Below, in pieces: positions 44,534 through 51,605 of a stretch of DNA of 64,000 nt. The first letter of the stretch is position 1. Each line of letters opens with the position of its first letter. The translations under genes were made by a program, and so were the position numbers. The notes beneath the pieces were generated by a model, which was not told where the DNA came from, ran no database searches, and saw only the letters and a list, made by a program, of their open reading frames with translations. Origin of the DNA: a virus; the IMG/VR virus record IMGVR_UViG_3300009285_002879, positions 1 to 64,000 of that record. One strand, written 5' to 3'.

Positions 44534-45424
44534 CTAACCGAGGGCACACCAATCCTCTTCTCCATTCGGAGCATCGTCCAAAAGGACCGGGAAGCTGGGG
44601 TTGGGGCCCGTGACCCTTGGACGAGACATGTCGAAATCCCCATTGGATAGGCGGGGGTAGAACACCTCGTCAATCATCGAAACTATTGTTGCGACATTAT
44701 GGCTCAAAGCGTGCTGGTCAGGCACCCAAATCAGCCCCGGAACCGACCCCCCCACCGCTTGGGGTAGAGTCTCTTCCATTTCTTGCTTGAGCTGTTCCCT
44801 AAGGTCCATAAGTTTGAGAATTCTCGCTTCTCCGTCATTTCTCAGGGTTTTTATTTCCTTGGACACCCAAACCCTGGTGGCGTTGATGGTCCTAGACATC
44901 TCCGCTGCCTCTGCGGCATAGCTGGTTGTGTTCCCAAATCGCCTTGGCGGGTACCGGAGCAAATTAAGCCATCCTCCAGTATAAGTCCCACCTGCCGAAG
45001 GGTCTGCCGTCTGTGAGGAAGCAATGCCCCCATAGGGCTGTGTCTCGACTACCTGTGTGGGGGAGGTTTCCCCATTCTCAGGGTCCCCCGGTGGGGCATC
45101 AGGGGCATCGACGATTTGGACTGAGTCGGGCTGCAAAAATAGAGAAATGTCGAACAAGTTCCCACCCATAGCCACATATGCCTGACACAGTTTCTCCAAA
45201 CTGGTATTCGGCGACACATCGATACCAATTCGACGTTCACTCATTGGTGAGGTTGGATTGTTGGGGTCACGTCGGGCGTACAAAACCCTTACCAGACCGA
45301 TCCTATGTAACTCTGCGGAAATAGTGGTGATCCGAGCCAGGACATCGCGTCTTTGGTTCAAAATAAATGCCCGAAAATCCCGGTAGGCACCCTGACGAAA
45401 ATAGCCACCTACTGAAAAGCTCAT
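44534..45424 (-). CDS. Hypothetical structural/assembly protein, 296 aa
   Basis: Mixed protein with a helical start (FRAFILNQRRDVLARITTISAEL), a beta stretch (RIGIDVSPNTSLEKLCQAYVAMGG), a Pro/Gly/Thr-rich linker at about 105-150 and a helical centre (EMSRTINATRVWVSKEIKTL, ILKLMDLREQLKQEMEETL). It is followed by the ubiquitin-fold-like and gp25-like genes and overlaps the GIY-YIG stop as ATGA (45421-45424). The location suggests a tail or baseplate assembly function; no named family recognised. Confidence 0.68.
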   Translation of the reverse strand: MSFSVGGYFRQGAYRDFRAFILNQRRDVLARITTISAELHRIGLVRVLYARRDPNNPTSPMSERRIGIDVSPNTSLEKLCQAYVAMGGNLFDISLFLQPDSVQIVDAPDAPPGDPENGETSPTQVVETQPYGGIASSQTADPSAGGTYTGGWLNLLRYPPRRFGNTTSYAAEAAEMSRTINATRVWVSKEIKTLRNDGEARILKLMDLREQLKQEMEETLPQAVGGSVPGLIWVPDQHALSHNVATIVSMIDEVFYPRLSNGDFDMSRPRVTGPNPSFPVLLDDAPNGEEDWCALG

Positions 45425-46359
45425 TGGCCCCCCTCCTCTTTCTGGGTCCTTAGAGCCGCCCGTGCCTCCCTAGCCTTCCTTCGACCTTCCTTCATTTTTG
45501 CCCTGGCTTCCGGACCACGCTTCTTACCCAAGTGGGATTGCCGAACCTTTTCAATGTGCTCAGGGGTATGCACGCTACCTGAATGGGTCTGTCGAAGTAT
45601 TTCTATATGCTCCGGGGTCAGTTTTTTTCCTTGCTGCGCTGTACTAGCGGCTTCTCGCATTTCAGGAGTCCAAACTCTTTCTCGATTCGAGCGTCTTGTT
45701 CCCTCTAGTTCCTGAGGGGTCTTTTGACGATTATGGTGGGCAATAGCGGCTGCGGCATGTGCCTGAGGGGAGGGGTTGACCCCCTTCTTAGCAGCACTCA
45801 TCTTCGCCCGTGTCTCAAGGGATCTCACAGACCCTAGATTCGCAGTGCTAATCTTTGCTTTCTCCTCCTCCGTCATTGCCCGTCCCGTACCTATAACTCC
45901 AGCCTTCAGGATGTTTGCAATGTGCTCGGGGGTAAGTCTTTTTCCAGTGTGAGAGGCACTCATTTTTGCCTTACTTTCTGGAGCATGCTTACCTCTGGAC
46001 CCGCCTTCAGTCAGATTATAGCCCCGAGGTGCTCGACACTCCAGGGTCTTAATTAGGTTGATTTCCAAATCATTCAAAGCGTCCTGGTTTTGCGCCTGAG
46101 CCACAGTCTCAATTGCAAAATTCCCCACGCCATACTTCCGAATTGCTTTGCTCAACAGGTGCCCACGTCCTGCCAGAGCCTCACTCTGATGGTCGTACCA
46201 CCTGTTTGCTACCCCCATGGTTGTCTGCCCAACATAGATTTTCCCATTCACTATACAAGTCACCTTGTAGATCTCCCCATAAGGTTTTGCATTCCCGGCA
46301 GCATCCTCCCTAAGCCCCAGAAGCCCCTCAACGCCCCCTTCCTCCTTGGCCCCACTCAT
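45421..46359 (-). CDS. GIY-YIG homing endonuclease with NUMOD3 repeats
   Basis: The GIY-YIG domain is at about 27-115: GEIYKVTCIVNGKIYVGQTT, R..W and E98-like residues near NDLEINLIKTL. It is followed by several NUMOD3-type modules (SKAKMSASHTGKRLTPEHI, KAKISTANLGS, RAKMSAAKKG, REAASTAQQGKKLTPEHI, KVRQSHLGKKRGPEARAKM), which bind DNA in nuclease-associated modular fashion. Both ends overlap neighbours by four bases (ATGA): the ribbon-helix-helix gene before and the virion gene after. Residues 1-26 precede the domain and may come from the fusion of the start with the upstream end. Highly mobile gene type. Confidence 0.92.
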   Translation of the reverse strand: MSGAKEEGGVEGLLGLREDAAGNAKPYGEIYKVTCIVNGKIYVGQTTMGVANRWYDHQSEALAGRGHLLSKAIRKYGVGNFAIETVAQAQNQDALNDLEINLIKTLECRAPRGYNLTEGGSRGKHAPESKAKMSASHTGKRLTPEHIANILKAGVIGTGRAMTEEEKAKISTANLGSVRSLETRAKMSAAKKGVNPSPQAHAAAAIAHHNRQKTPQELEGTRRSNRERVWTPEMREAASTAQQGKKLTPEHIEILRQTHSGSVHTPEHIEKVRQSHLGKKRGPEARAKMKEGRRKAREARAALRTQKEEGGQ

Positions 46360-46547
46360 CGCCCGGCCCCCACTGAAGGGGCTGTGATAGGCGTCACAGC
46401 GATTAAGGCATCCGCCTCCATACGATCTACAATCAGGTTACGGATAACCTGAGCGACAGAGCAATGGCGTCGAACTGCCTCTTGCTCTATCCATTCTTGA
46501 AGTGCGGGACCCAAATAGGTCCTGGTGGCGTGTTTCTCAGTGGTCAA
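46356..46547 (-). CDS. Ribbon-helix-helix DNA-binding protein, 63 aa
   Basis: The sequence TRTYLGPALQEWIEQEAVRRHCSVAQVIRNLIVDRMEA has the beta-strand, helix, turn, helix layout of Arc/CopG-type repressors, which dimerise through the strand. TTG 46547 is chosen as start because GAGGAG stands eight bases ahead of it. The ATG at 46622 would add 25 residues unlike protein, reaching into the divergent region. The inverted repeat at 46553-46590 covers this ribosome binding site. It is the first gene of the minus-strand operon and probably its own repressor; the target is inferred. Confidence 0.75.
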   Translation of the reverse strand: MTTEKHATRTYLGPALQEWIEQEAVRRHCSVAQVIRNLIVDRMEADALIAVTPITAPSVGAGR

Positions 46548-46552
46548 AAGTC

Positions 46553-46590
46553 GGTCTCCTCTATACCTAAGGGAGCCATATAGTGAGACC
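46553..46590. promoter_or_regulatory. Operator or RBS-sequestering inverted repeat
   Basis: Arms GGTCTCCTCTATA (46553-46565) and TATAGTGAGACC (46579-46590) pair over 11 positions with one bulge, 13 bases apart. On the minus-strand transcript the GAGGAG ribosome binding site of the RHH gene lies in the second arm and would be base-paired. The dyad sits in the 95-base divergent region between the minus-strand operon and the plus-strand phosphoesterase. It may be an operator for the RHH protein, an RNA switch, or both. No -35/-10 pair stands out. Confidence 0.55.
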
Positions 46591-46642
46591 ACCGAGGAAA
46601 TTCGTTTGCTCCCGCCTCCCAAATAGGCGTAAGGTACCCATC

Positions 46643-47233
46643 ATGGCCGACGACCCACCCCAACCCCCCAACCCCACTTTCACACATGTGGTCAGTGACC
46701 TACATCTCGCACATGTGAGGATCATCATCTATGAGCCCATGCGTCAGGCTTGGGGGGTGGACTCGGATGCCATGACCGAGACTATGATCCAGGCTTGGTC
46801 TAATATAGTGAAGCCAGAGGATCATGTCTTGAACCTTGGAGACTTCATGCTTGGCCCAAAGGTCAAGTGGCCCGAATATCGGCTACGCTTGAACGGGCAG
46901 GTCACGATTGTGAAGGGCAACCATGACCCCATCAAACAGGAACATTGGGACCTGATGGCCCCCCTCAACATCCACGAGACCCTCACCTTCATGGATCCTG
47001 TTCTCGGGGTGGTGGTCTGTAGGCATGACCCCCACAAGTTCACCCCGGAGGACATCGCCAAGGCGGACCTGTTACTCCATGGGCATCTCCACTCGAACCA
47101 GCACCACCTGCCAGCCAGAGAAGAGATCCGGGCCAAGTGTGTCTGTGTGAGCATCGAGCAACTCCCCACAGCACCTGCCCCGATGCCCTGGGGGCAGTTC
47201 CAGGAGTGGGCAAGACAGAAGCTTGGACGATGA
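46643..47233 (+). CDS. Metallophosphoesterase, small type, 196 aa
   Basis: Calcineurin-like motifs are complete: SDLHLAH (19-25), NLGDF (66-70), GNHD (94-97), CRHDPH (about 129-134) and HGHLHSN (151-157). The length and the second half (HGHLHSNQHH) resemble the small phage or YfcE-like phosphoesterases. ATG 46643 is used because the upstream in-frame ATG 46583 lies in the divergent regulatory region. Substrate not shown; a nucleic acid or cyclic nucleotide phosphodiester are options. It is the first gene of the plus-strand 46.6-50.6 kb block. Confidence 0.88.
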   Translation: MADDPPQPPNPTFTHVVSDLHLAHVRIIIYEPMRQAWGVDSDAMTETMIQAWSNIVKPEDHVLNLGDFMLGPKVKWPEYRLRLNGQVTIVKGNHDPIKQEHWDLMAPLNIHETLTFMDPVLGVVVCRHDPHKFTPEDIAKADLLLHGHLHSNQHHLPAREEIRAKCVCVSIEQLPTAPAPMPWGQFQEWARQKLGR

Positions 47234-47289
47234 CTAGGTTATCGTCCACCTAAGAGCTCCCCTACCCCTCGAACAAGTATCAGTCCTGC

Positions 47290-47604
47290 ATGCCCTCCAA
47301 CACGCCTAATAACTTCAATGACGCTTTTCTTGAGTCTCGCCACGTAATTTCGTGGGGTCGTTTTCAGATGCACACAAGTGGGTCTCTGTACGAAAATGGG
47401 GACACCTGGGTCGCAGACCTCAAAGGGCATCTGCTCGTAGAGGCTGCCCAACTCCTCACTGGTGCCCGCGGGTTCAAGGAACTCAGCGGGAGGAAAGAGG
47501 ATTCCATCAAACTGGTCCACAAGGACCTGTTCCTCAAGGCGGAGATTGAAGGATTCAAGGCCGGTTCAGACTACCGGACCCGCGTGAAGATCAGTCCTAA
47601 GTAG
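47290..47604 (+). CDS. Hypothetical protein, 104 aa
   Basis: The product starts MPSNTPNNFNDAFLESRHVI and contains a beta-type stretch (QMHTSGSLYENGDTWVADLKGHLLVEAAQLL) and a basic C-terminus (TRVKISPK). A ribosome binding site is not obvious before ATG 47290; a later ATG at 47368 is an alternative. It lies between the phosphoesterase and the first of two related HNH genes and runs in the same direction. A frame on the opposite strand (47239-47520) is also open, but its neighbours favour the plus strand. Family unknown. Confidence 0.5.
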   Translation: MPSNTPNNFNDAFLESRHVISWGRFQMHTSGSLYENGDTWVADLKGHLLVEAAQLLTGARGFKELSGRKEDSIKLVHKDLFLKAEIEGFKAGSDYRTRVKISPK

Positions 47605-47666
47605 ATCCGCTTTCCTCATTATAGGTATCGCCCATTACCACCTGTAAAGTACAGTCGGTAAGAGAA

Positions 47667-48449
47667 GTGGTTATGAGGAAATCCAAAGTAGTAGTGGGGA
47701 CAATTTGGGGTAAGTGGACAGTTATCGAGGAGCTACCACGAGTTGACACACCATCAGGCCGTCAGAGGCCCAAAGTAAAAGTCCGTTGTGCATGTGGTAA
47801 GGAATCCGAGCTTCAAAGTACTGGCCTCACTAGTGGGACCAGCACGGGATGTAGAAATTGTGCGAAAAGAGCCGCGACCGTTGGCGACAGGTTCGACAAA
47901 CTAGTGGTCCAGGGATATGAAAAGGTTAGAGGAAAATCCATGATTGCTTGCCTATGTGATTGTGGGAACCGAGTTATGATTCGCATAGGACAATTACGGA
48001 CCAACCAAACCAATCACTGTGGTTGTGCACATATTGGGTCATGGGCAGGTGTCGGGGAGCTGTCCAAAACCGTGTTTAACCACATTCGCCACAATGCCAA
48101 AGTCAGAAATCTAGAGTTTAGGATCACCTGTGAGGAAGCATGGGCTCTGTATGAAACCCAGGGACGGATATGTGCCCTAAGTGGTCTTCCGCTAGCTTTT
48201 GACTTCGGATCTGGTAGAAACACTGCATCCCTAGATAGAAAAAACCCCTCCAAAGGATACACCCTGGACAACGTCCAATGGGTACATAGGGAGGTAAACC
48301 TAACAAAATGGGACTTCACGGATGATGAATATATCACGATGTGTCGCCTCGTAACGGATCACCAAGCAGGACTCGTGGCTCAAAAGCGTAACAGCTCCCA
48401 TGAGCTCCAAGAAGTCCCCGCAACCCACATCCCTCCCCTGGCTACGTGA
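47667..48449 (+). CDS. HNH endonuclease, paralogue A, 260 aa
   Basis: Three Cys-rich knuckles precede the nuclease core: CACG near residue 38, CRNC (62-65) and CLCDCG near 96, ending with CGCAHIGSW. The nuclease region at about 160-225 reads CALSGLPLAF, TASLDRK, GYTLDNVQWVHREVN, the HNH variant common to phage homing genes. It shares domain order and many identical blocks with the gene at 49601. GTG 47667 or ATG 47673 can start it. Its last ~50 bases overlap the nucleotidyltransferase start at 48400, which suggests that the element's end was tailored to the insertion point. Confidence 0.9.
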   Translation: MVMRKSKVVVGTIWGKWTVIEELPRVDTPSGRQRPKVKVRCACGKESELQSTGLTSGTSTGCRNCAKRAATVGDRFDKLVVQGYEKVRGKSMIACLCDCGNRVMIRIGQLRTNQTNHCGCAHIGSWAGVGELSKTVFNHIRHNAKVRNLEFRITCEEAWALYETQGRICALSGLPLAFDFGSGRNTASLDRKNPSKGYTLDNVQWVHREVNLTKWDFTDDEYITMCRLVTDHQAGLVAQKRNSSHELQEVPATHIPPLAT

Positions 48450-49572
48450 ACGAACAATTCTCCTGACAGTGGCTGGCTCCCGATCCTACGGCACACATAA
48501 CCCTGAAACCTCGGACTTGGATGTCAAAGGTATCTGTATTCCTCCCAAAGAGTACCTCTATGGGTTCCTCAAGCACTTTGAGCAGGCAGACAAGCCCGGC
48601 CATATGCTCCCGTTCATGAATCTCCTGTCCCCAGAACTCACGGGTGTTGTCCAGCGAACTAAGATGGAGGGGTCCATATATAGCCTCCAGAAATTCATGG
48701 CTCTGGCCGCAGACAACAACCCAAATGTTTTGGAGTGCCTCTTTGTTGAAGAAGCAGATGTCCTGTTGTGCACCCCAGCGGGTCAGAAACTCCGAGACAA
48801 CCGTAACCTGTTCCTAAGTCAAGCAGCCAAGCACAGGTTCTCCGGATATGCATTGCGGCAATTGGCCCGGATAAAATCCCATCGGCACTGGTTGCTAAAC
48901 CCTATGACGGAGCAACCAACCCGAGCGCAATTCGGCCTCAAGCCACAGATGGAGGTTGACAAAAACCAACTCCTCGCTGTACAGGCAGAGGTGTCCAAGC
49001 AATTGGACCGCTGGCACGAAGGGAATATTGAGGACCTTGAGGAGTCCACCAAAATCCGAGTTCGGGAGGGGTTCTCCCAGCTCCTCGCCGAACTGAAGAT
49101 AGCCTCGGATACCCGGTACACGTCCGCAGCCCGCTCTTTGGGGTTCGAGGAGAACTTCATTCATTACCTCCAAAAGGAACGAGAGTTCTCCACTGCAACA
49201 CAGCATTGGAACCAGTACCTGACCTGGAAGTCCGAACGGAATGAGGAACGTGCCAAACTGGAGGCCAAGTATGGGTTTGATACCAAATTTGGGTCTCAAC
49301 TCGTTCGGCTATTGAGGATGTGTCGGGAAATCCTTACGGAGGGAGTCGTGAGGGTAAAGCGTCCGGATGCTGCCGAGATCCTCGCTGTCCGCAATGGGGC
49401 GTGGAGTTATGAAAAGTTGCTTGCCTTCGCGGAACAGCAAAATGCGGAGTTGGAAACACTGTTAGCCACGTCCCCACTTCCCCGGAGTTCCGACCGAAAG
49501 GCCCTTGATGAACTCTGTCAAGAACTCGTGGAGGCCAGCTTTTCAGGACCCACTAATGGGGTTATTGACTAG
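48400..49572 (+). CDS. RlaP-like nucleotidyltransferase
   Basis: The N-terminal part holds the polymerase-beta-type site: GSRSYGTHNPETSDLDVKGI (about 27-46), with the GSxxYG loop and the two catalytic Asp of SDLDVKG. The remainder is helical and without named motif. This fits the RlaP/YcgL-type predicted nucleotidyltransferases tied to RNA repair in bacteria and found in several phages. ATG 48400 gives 390 aa. A related HNH gene stands on each side (47667 and 49601). The product could repair or modify RNA ends, for example tRNA broken by host defences; that is inference. Confidence 0.78.
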   Translation: MSSKKSPQPTSLPWLRERTILLTVAGSRSYGTHNPETSDLDVKGICIPPKEYLYGFLKHFEQADKPGHMLPFMNLLSPELTGVVQRTKMEGSIYSLQKFMALAADNNPNVLECLFVEEADVLLCTPAGQKLRDNRNLFLSQAAKHRFSGYALRQLARIKSHRHWLLNPMTEQPTRAQFGLKPQMEVDKNQLLAVQAEVSKQLDRWHEGNIEDLEESTKIRVREGFSQLLAELKIASDTRYTSAARSLGFEENFIHYLQKEREFSTATQHWNQYLTWKSERNEERAKLEAKYGFDTKFGSQLVRLLRMCREILTEGVVRVKRPDAAEILAVRNGAWSYEKLLAFAEQQNAELETLLATSPLPRSSDRKALDELCQELVEASFSGPTNGVID

Positions 49573-49600
49573 CCCTTTGTAGGACACAGGAGAAAAAGAT

Positions 49601-50341
49601 ATGGCCCAGAGCACACCCACTGAAATTGGTGACCAATTCACCTCTCTGGAAGTCATTGGACTCCTACCCCCCCATTTTGAACCCTCTGGACACAAGAGAC
49701 AGAAGGTACGTGTCCGGTGTGCCTGCGGACAAGAATTCGATATCTTGGCATATAGCCTGACCCGGGGTAATACAACCCAGTGTAGGCAATGTAGCTATCT
49801 TGACATGCAGAAATGGAAAATTGGGGAAAGGTATGATAAGTTGGTGATTCAGGAATTCATGTACCTGGATGGTAGTCACCGTATGGCCATATGCCAATGT
49901 GATTGTGGTAATAAGATCACCCTACGTGCCTCGTCCTTGACCAAAAACATGACAAACAATTGCGGGTGTGCCCATACTGGGTCATGGACAGGTACTGGAG
50001 AACTGGCTACCATGGTATTCAACCGCATCCGACAGAGCGCCCAAATCAGGGGTATAGGATTTAGCATCACATGTGAAGAAGTGTGGGCACTCTACGAAAA
50101 CCAGGGAAGAAAATGTGCACTGAGCGGGCTCCCCATAGGATTCAGCCCGAGGGCTCATGGAAACCATACGGCATCCCTGGATCGTAAAGACTCGTCCAAG
50201 GGGTATGAAGAAGGCAACCTTCAATGGGTCCACAAGAATGTGAACCAAATGAAAATGGACCTCCCCAATGAGGAATATATCACCCTTTGTAAAACTGTGT
50301 CCGAGCACCAGGAACTCGTTGCTGGGAGCTTCAAGCCATGA
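49601..50341 (+). CDS. HNH endonuclease, paralogue B, 246 aa
   Basis: It has the same architecture as the gene at 47667: GDQFTSLEVIG, CACGQEF, CRQC, CQCDCG, NNCGCAHTGSWTGTGEL, then CALSGLPIGF, TASLDRK and GNLQWVHKNVN. The relation is clear by eye over most of the length. The strong AGGAG eight bases before ATG 49601 and the 28-base gap to the previous gene mark it as separately translated. Its stop overlaps the next start as ATGA (50338-50341). Like paralogue A it looks A/T-richer than the virion genes. Confidence 0.9.
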   Translation: MAQSTPTEIGDQFTSLEVIGLLPPHFEPSGHKRQKVRVRCACGQEFDILAYSLTRGNTTQCRQCSYLDMQKWKIGERYDKLVIQEFMYLDGSHRMAICQCDCGNKITLRASSLTKNMTNNCGCAHTGSWTGTGELATMVFNRIRQSAQIRGIGFSITCEEVWALYENQGRKCALSGLPIGFSPRAHGNHTASLDRKDSSKGYEEGNLQWVHKNVNQMKMDLPNEEYITLCKTVSEHQELVAGSFKP

Positions 50342-50568
50342 CCAAGGTAGAGCAGATCGACAAGGATTGGGTACGTCAGCGAGTCTTCGATATCACGAAG
50401 GTATCGAATGACTCCGAGCGCGCCCATGTCGCCGAGGACATCCTCTACCGGGACATCCTCAGAGCCATTGCTGAGGGGCGATGCGCAGACCCCACCATGT
50501 GTGCCACGGAAGCCCTCAAGGCCTGCCTGATTGAGTTCAGGCGGGCCTATGGGGGATCTTCCTACTAG
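50338..50568 (+). CDS. Hypothetical helical protein, 76 aa
   Basis: Short charged helical protein (KDWVRQRVFDITKVSNDSERAHVAEDILYRDILRAIAEG), followed by CADPTMCATEALKACLIEF with three Cys and a short C-terminus. Its start overlaps the HNH stop (ATGA). It is the last plus-strand gene of this block; its TAG at 50566-50568 forms part of a palindrome shared with the opposing gene. No family recognised. Confidence 0.6.
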   Translation: MTKVEQIDKDWVRQRVFDITKVSNDSERAHVAEDILYRDILRAIAEGRCADPTMCATEALKACLIEFRRAYGGSSY

Positions 50569-50582
50569 CTAGGCCCTAGCTA
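50566..50582. repeat. Palindrome over two convergent stop codons
   Basis: TAGCTAGG (50566-50573), one central base, CCTAGCTA (50575-50582): exact dyad symmetry over 17 bases. It contains both stop codons of the convergent genes, TAG on the plus strand and TAG read on the minus strand from 50578. A hairpin would have a 6-bp stem and 5-base loop. No poly-T follows. It could limit read-through in both directions or stabilise transcript ends. Confidence 0.5.
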
Positions 50583-51556
50583 ACCGAGGCTGCCCCAAAG
50601 AAGGGGTCAATCCAATTCTTGCCTAGGACATTAGCGATCTCACGACCGAGCATCTCTGGGGACTTTGACATCCAACCGGATGGTAGGCCAAAATCCTTCT
50701 GCATCCTCTTCCCATTCGGAAGGTTCATGTTCAGGTGGACGTTGCCCTTCTGAAGGTCAAACTGGTCTATCTCAAGCACAACCAGGATGAAGCCCATCTT
50801 GCCTGAATCATCCCCCTGCCAAGCAATATCCCCCTCGAATGCCGCACTGTTGCGCATGGTGGTGGAGGGCTCCCGGAAGGTAATGGAGTCCTTGAACTCC
50901 TTGTCCAGGGCATCCCTGACTTCCTTGGCAATCGCCACCATCCCCATCTCGATGTGGCTCTCAATGGACCCCTTGGCCCCAGCAGACTTCTCGAATGCCG
51001 CCCTAAGTCCCACTATTGGTCCCTGCCAACTTTTCAAACGCGGAACCCCAAGCCCCTCTGGACCAAGCTTCTTCCAAGCGGTGAACACCAGAGTCTCAGT
51101 CTCTTTTGGCAACTCTGACTTAGGACTGTATCCGTGTTTGCTTGCGTTCCCCAAGGTATTTAGCTTAGCTCTCCAATGCTTACCCCACTTCTTCTGAGCC
51201 ACCTTCAAGGCACCGATCTCGGCATCCGTAAGAAGGTCGGACTCCCAAATCTCATCGTCAGTCAAAACCTCAGATGCCAGCTTGATTTTCTTTAGTCCTG
51301 AGGGACCAATCTTGTTTCTGATGGACTGCAATTGAGCCGTGATGTCCCCCTCGAAGCCCGGATACTTGCTGGACGGCCACTGATCCATCAGCCAGCCCTT
51401 CCAATTACGTCCCTTGGCCTTTGCAACTGCCTTCAGGGCGTCCATCTCGGCATCGTTGAGGGAAGGCTCCGCCGCTTCCTTGATCAGGGGGAGCAACTGT
51501 GCCCGGAACTGGGGGTTCTCATGGGCAATACGGATGAGCTTGGAGCGAAGCGTCAT
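50576..51556 (-). CDS. LRSKLIRIAH-motif protein with tandem repeat, 326 aa
   Basis: ATG 51556 starts MTLRSKLIRIAHENP and RAQLLPLI, the motif also at the N-terminus of the 1966 gene. Two repeats follow: DAEMDALKAVAKAKGRNWKGWL with GPSGLKKI (about 32-92), and DAEIGALKVAQKKWGKHWRAKL with GPEGLGVPRL (about 103-170). Each resembles a small Trp-containing helical module. The C-terminal part is a mixed domain (GAKGSIESHIEMGMVAIAKEV, FEGDIAWQGDDSGKMGFILVV). AAGGAA lies ten bases ahead of the start. The longer frame from 51730 would overlap the upstream gene. A virion-internal or DNA-binding protein is possible. Confidence 0.7.
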   Translation of the reverse strand: MTLRSKLIRIAHENPQFRAQLLPLIKEAAEPSLNDAEMDALKAVAKAKGRNWKGWLMDQWPSSKYPGFEGDITAQLQSIRNKIGPSGLKKIKLASEVLTDDEIWESDLLTDAEIGALKVAQKKWGKHWRAKLNTLGNASKHGYSPKSELPKETETLVFTAWKKLGPEGLGVPRLKSWQGPIVGLRAAFEKSAGAKGSIESHIEMGMVAIAKEVRDALDKEFKDSITFREPSTTMRNSAAFEGDIAWQGDDSGKMGFILVVLEIDQFDLQKGNVHLNMNLPNGKRMQKDFGLPSGWMSKSPEMLGREIANVLGKNWIDPFFGAASVS

Positions 51557-51605
51557 TGGAGTAGGTTCCTTAGTGGTGGGAGGGGATAGGGAGGCTAACG
51601 TATTT

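Noticed and set aside
47239-47520. 93-codon minus-strand frame opposite the 104-aa gene
   Set aside because: Both are open, but the plus-strand frame runs with its neighbours and has a more ordinary protein pattern. Not fully excluded.
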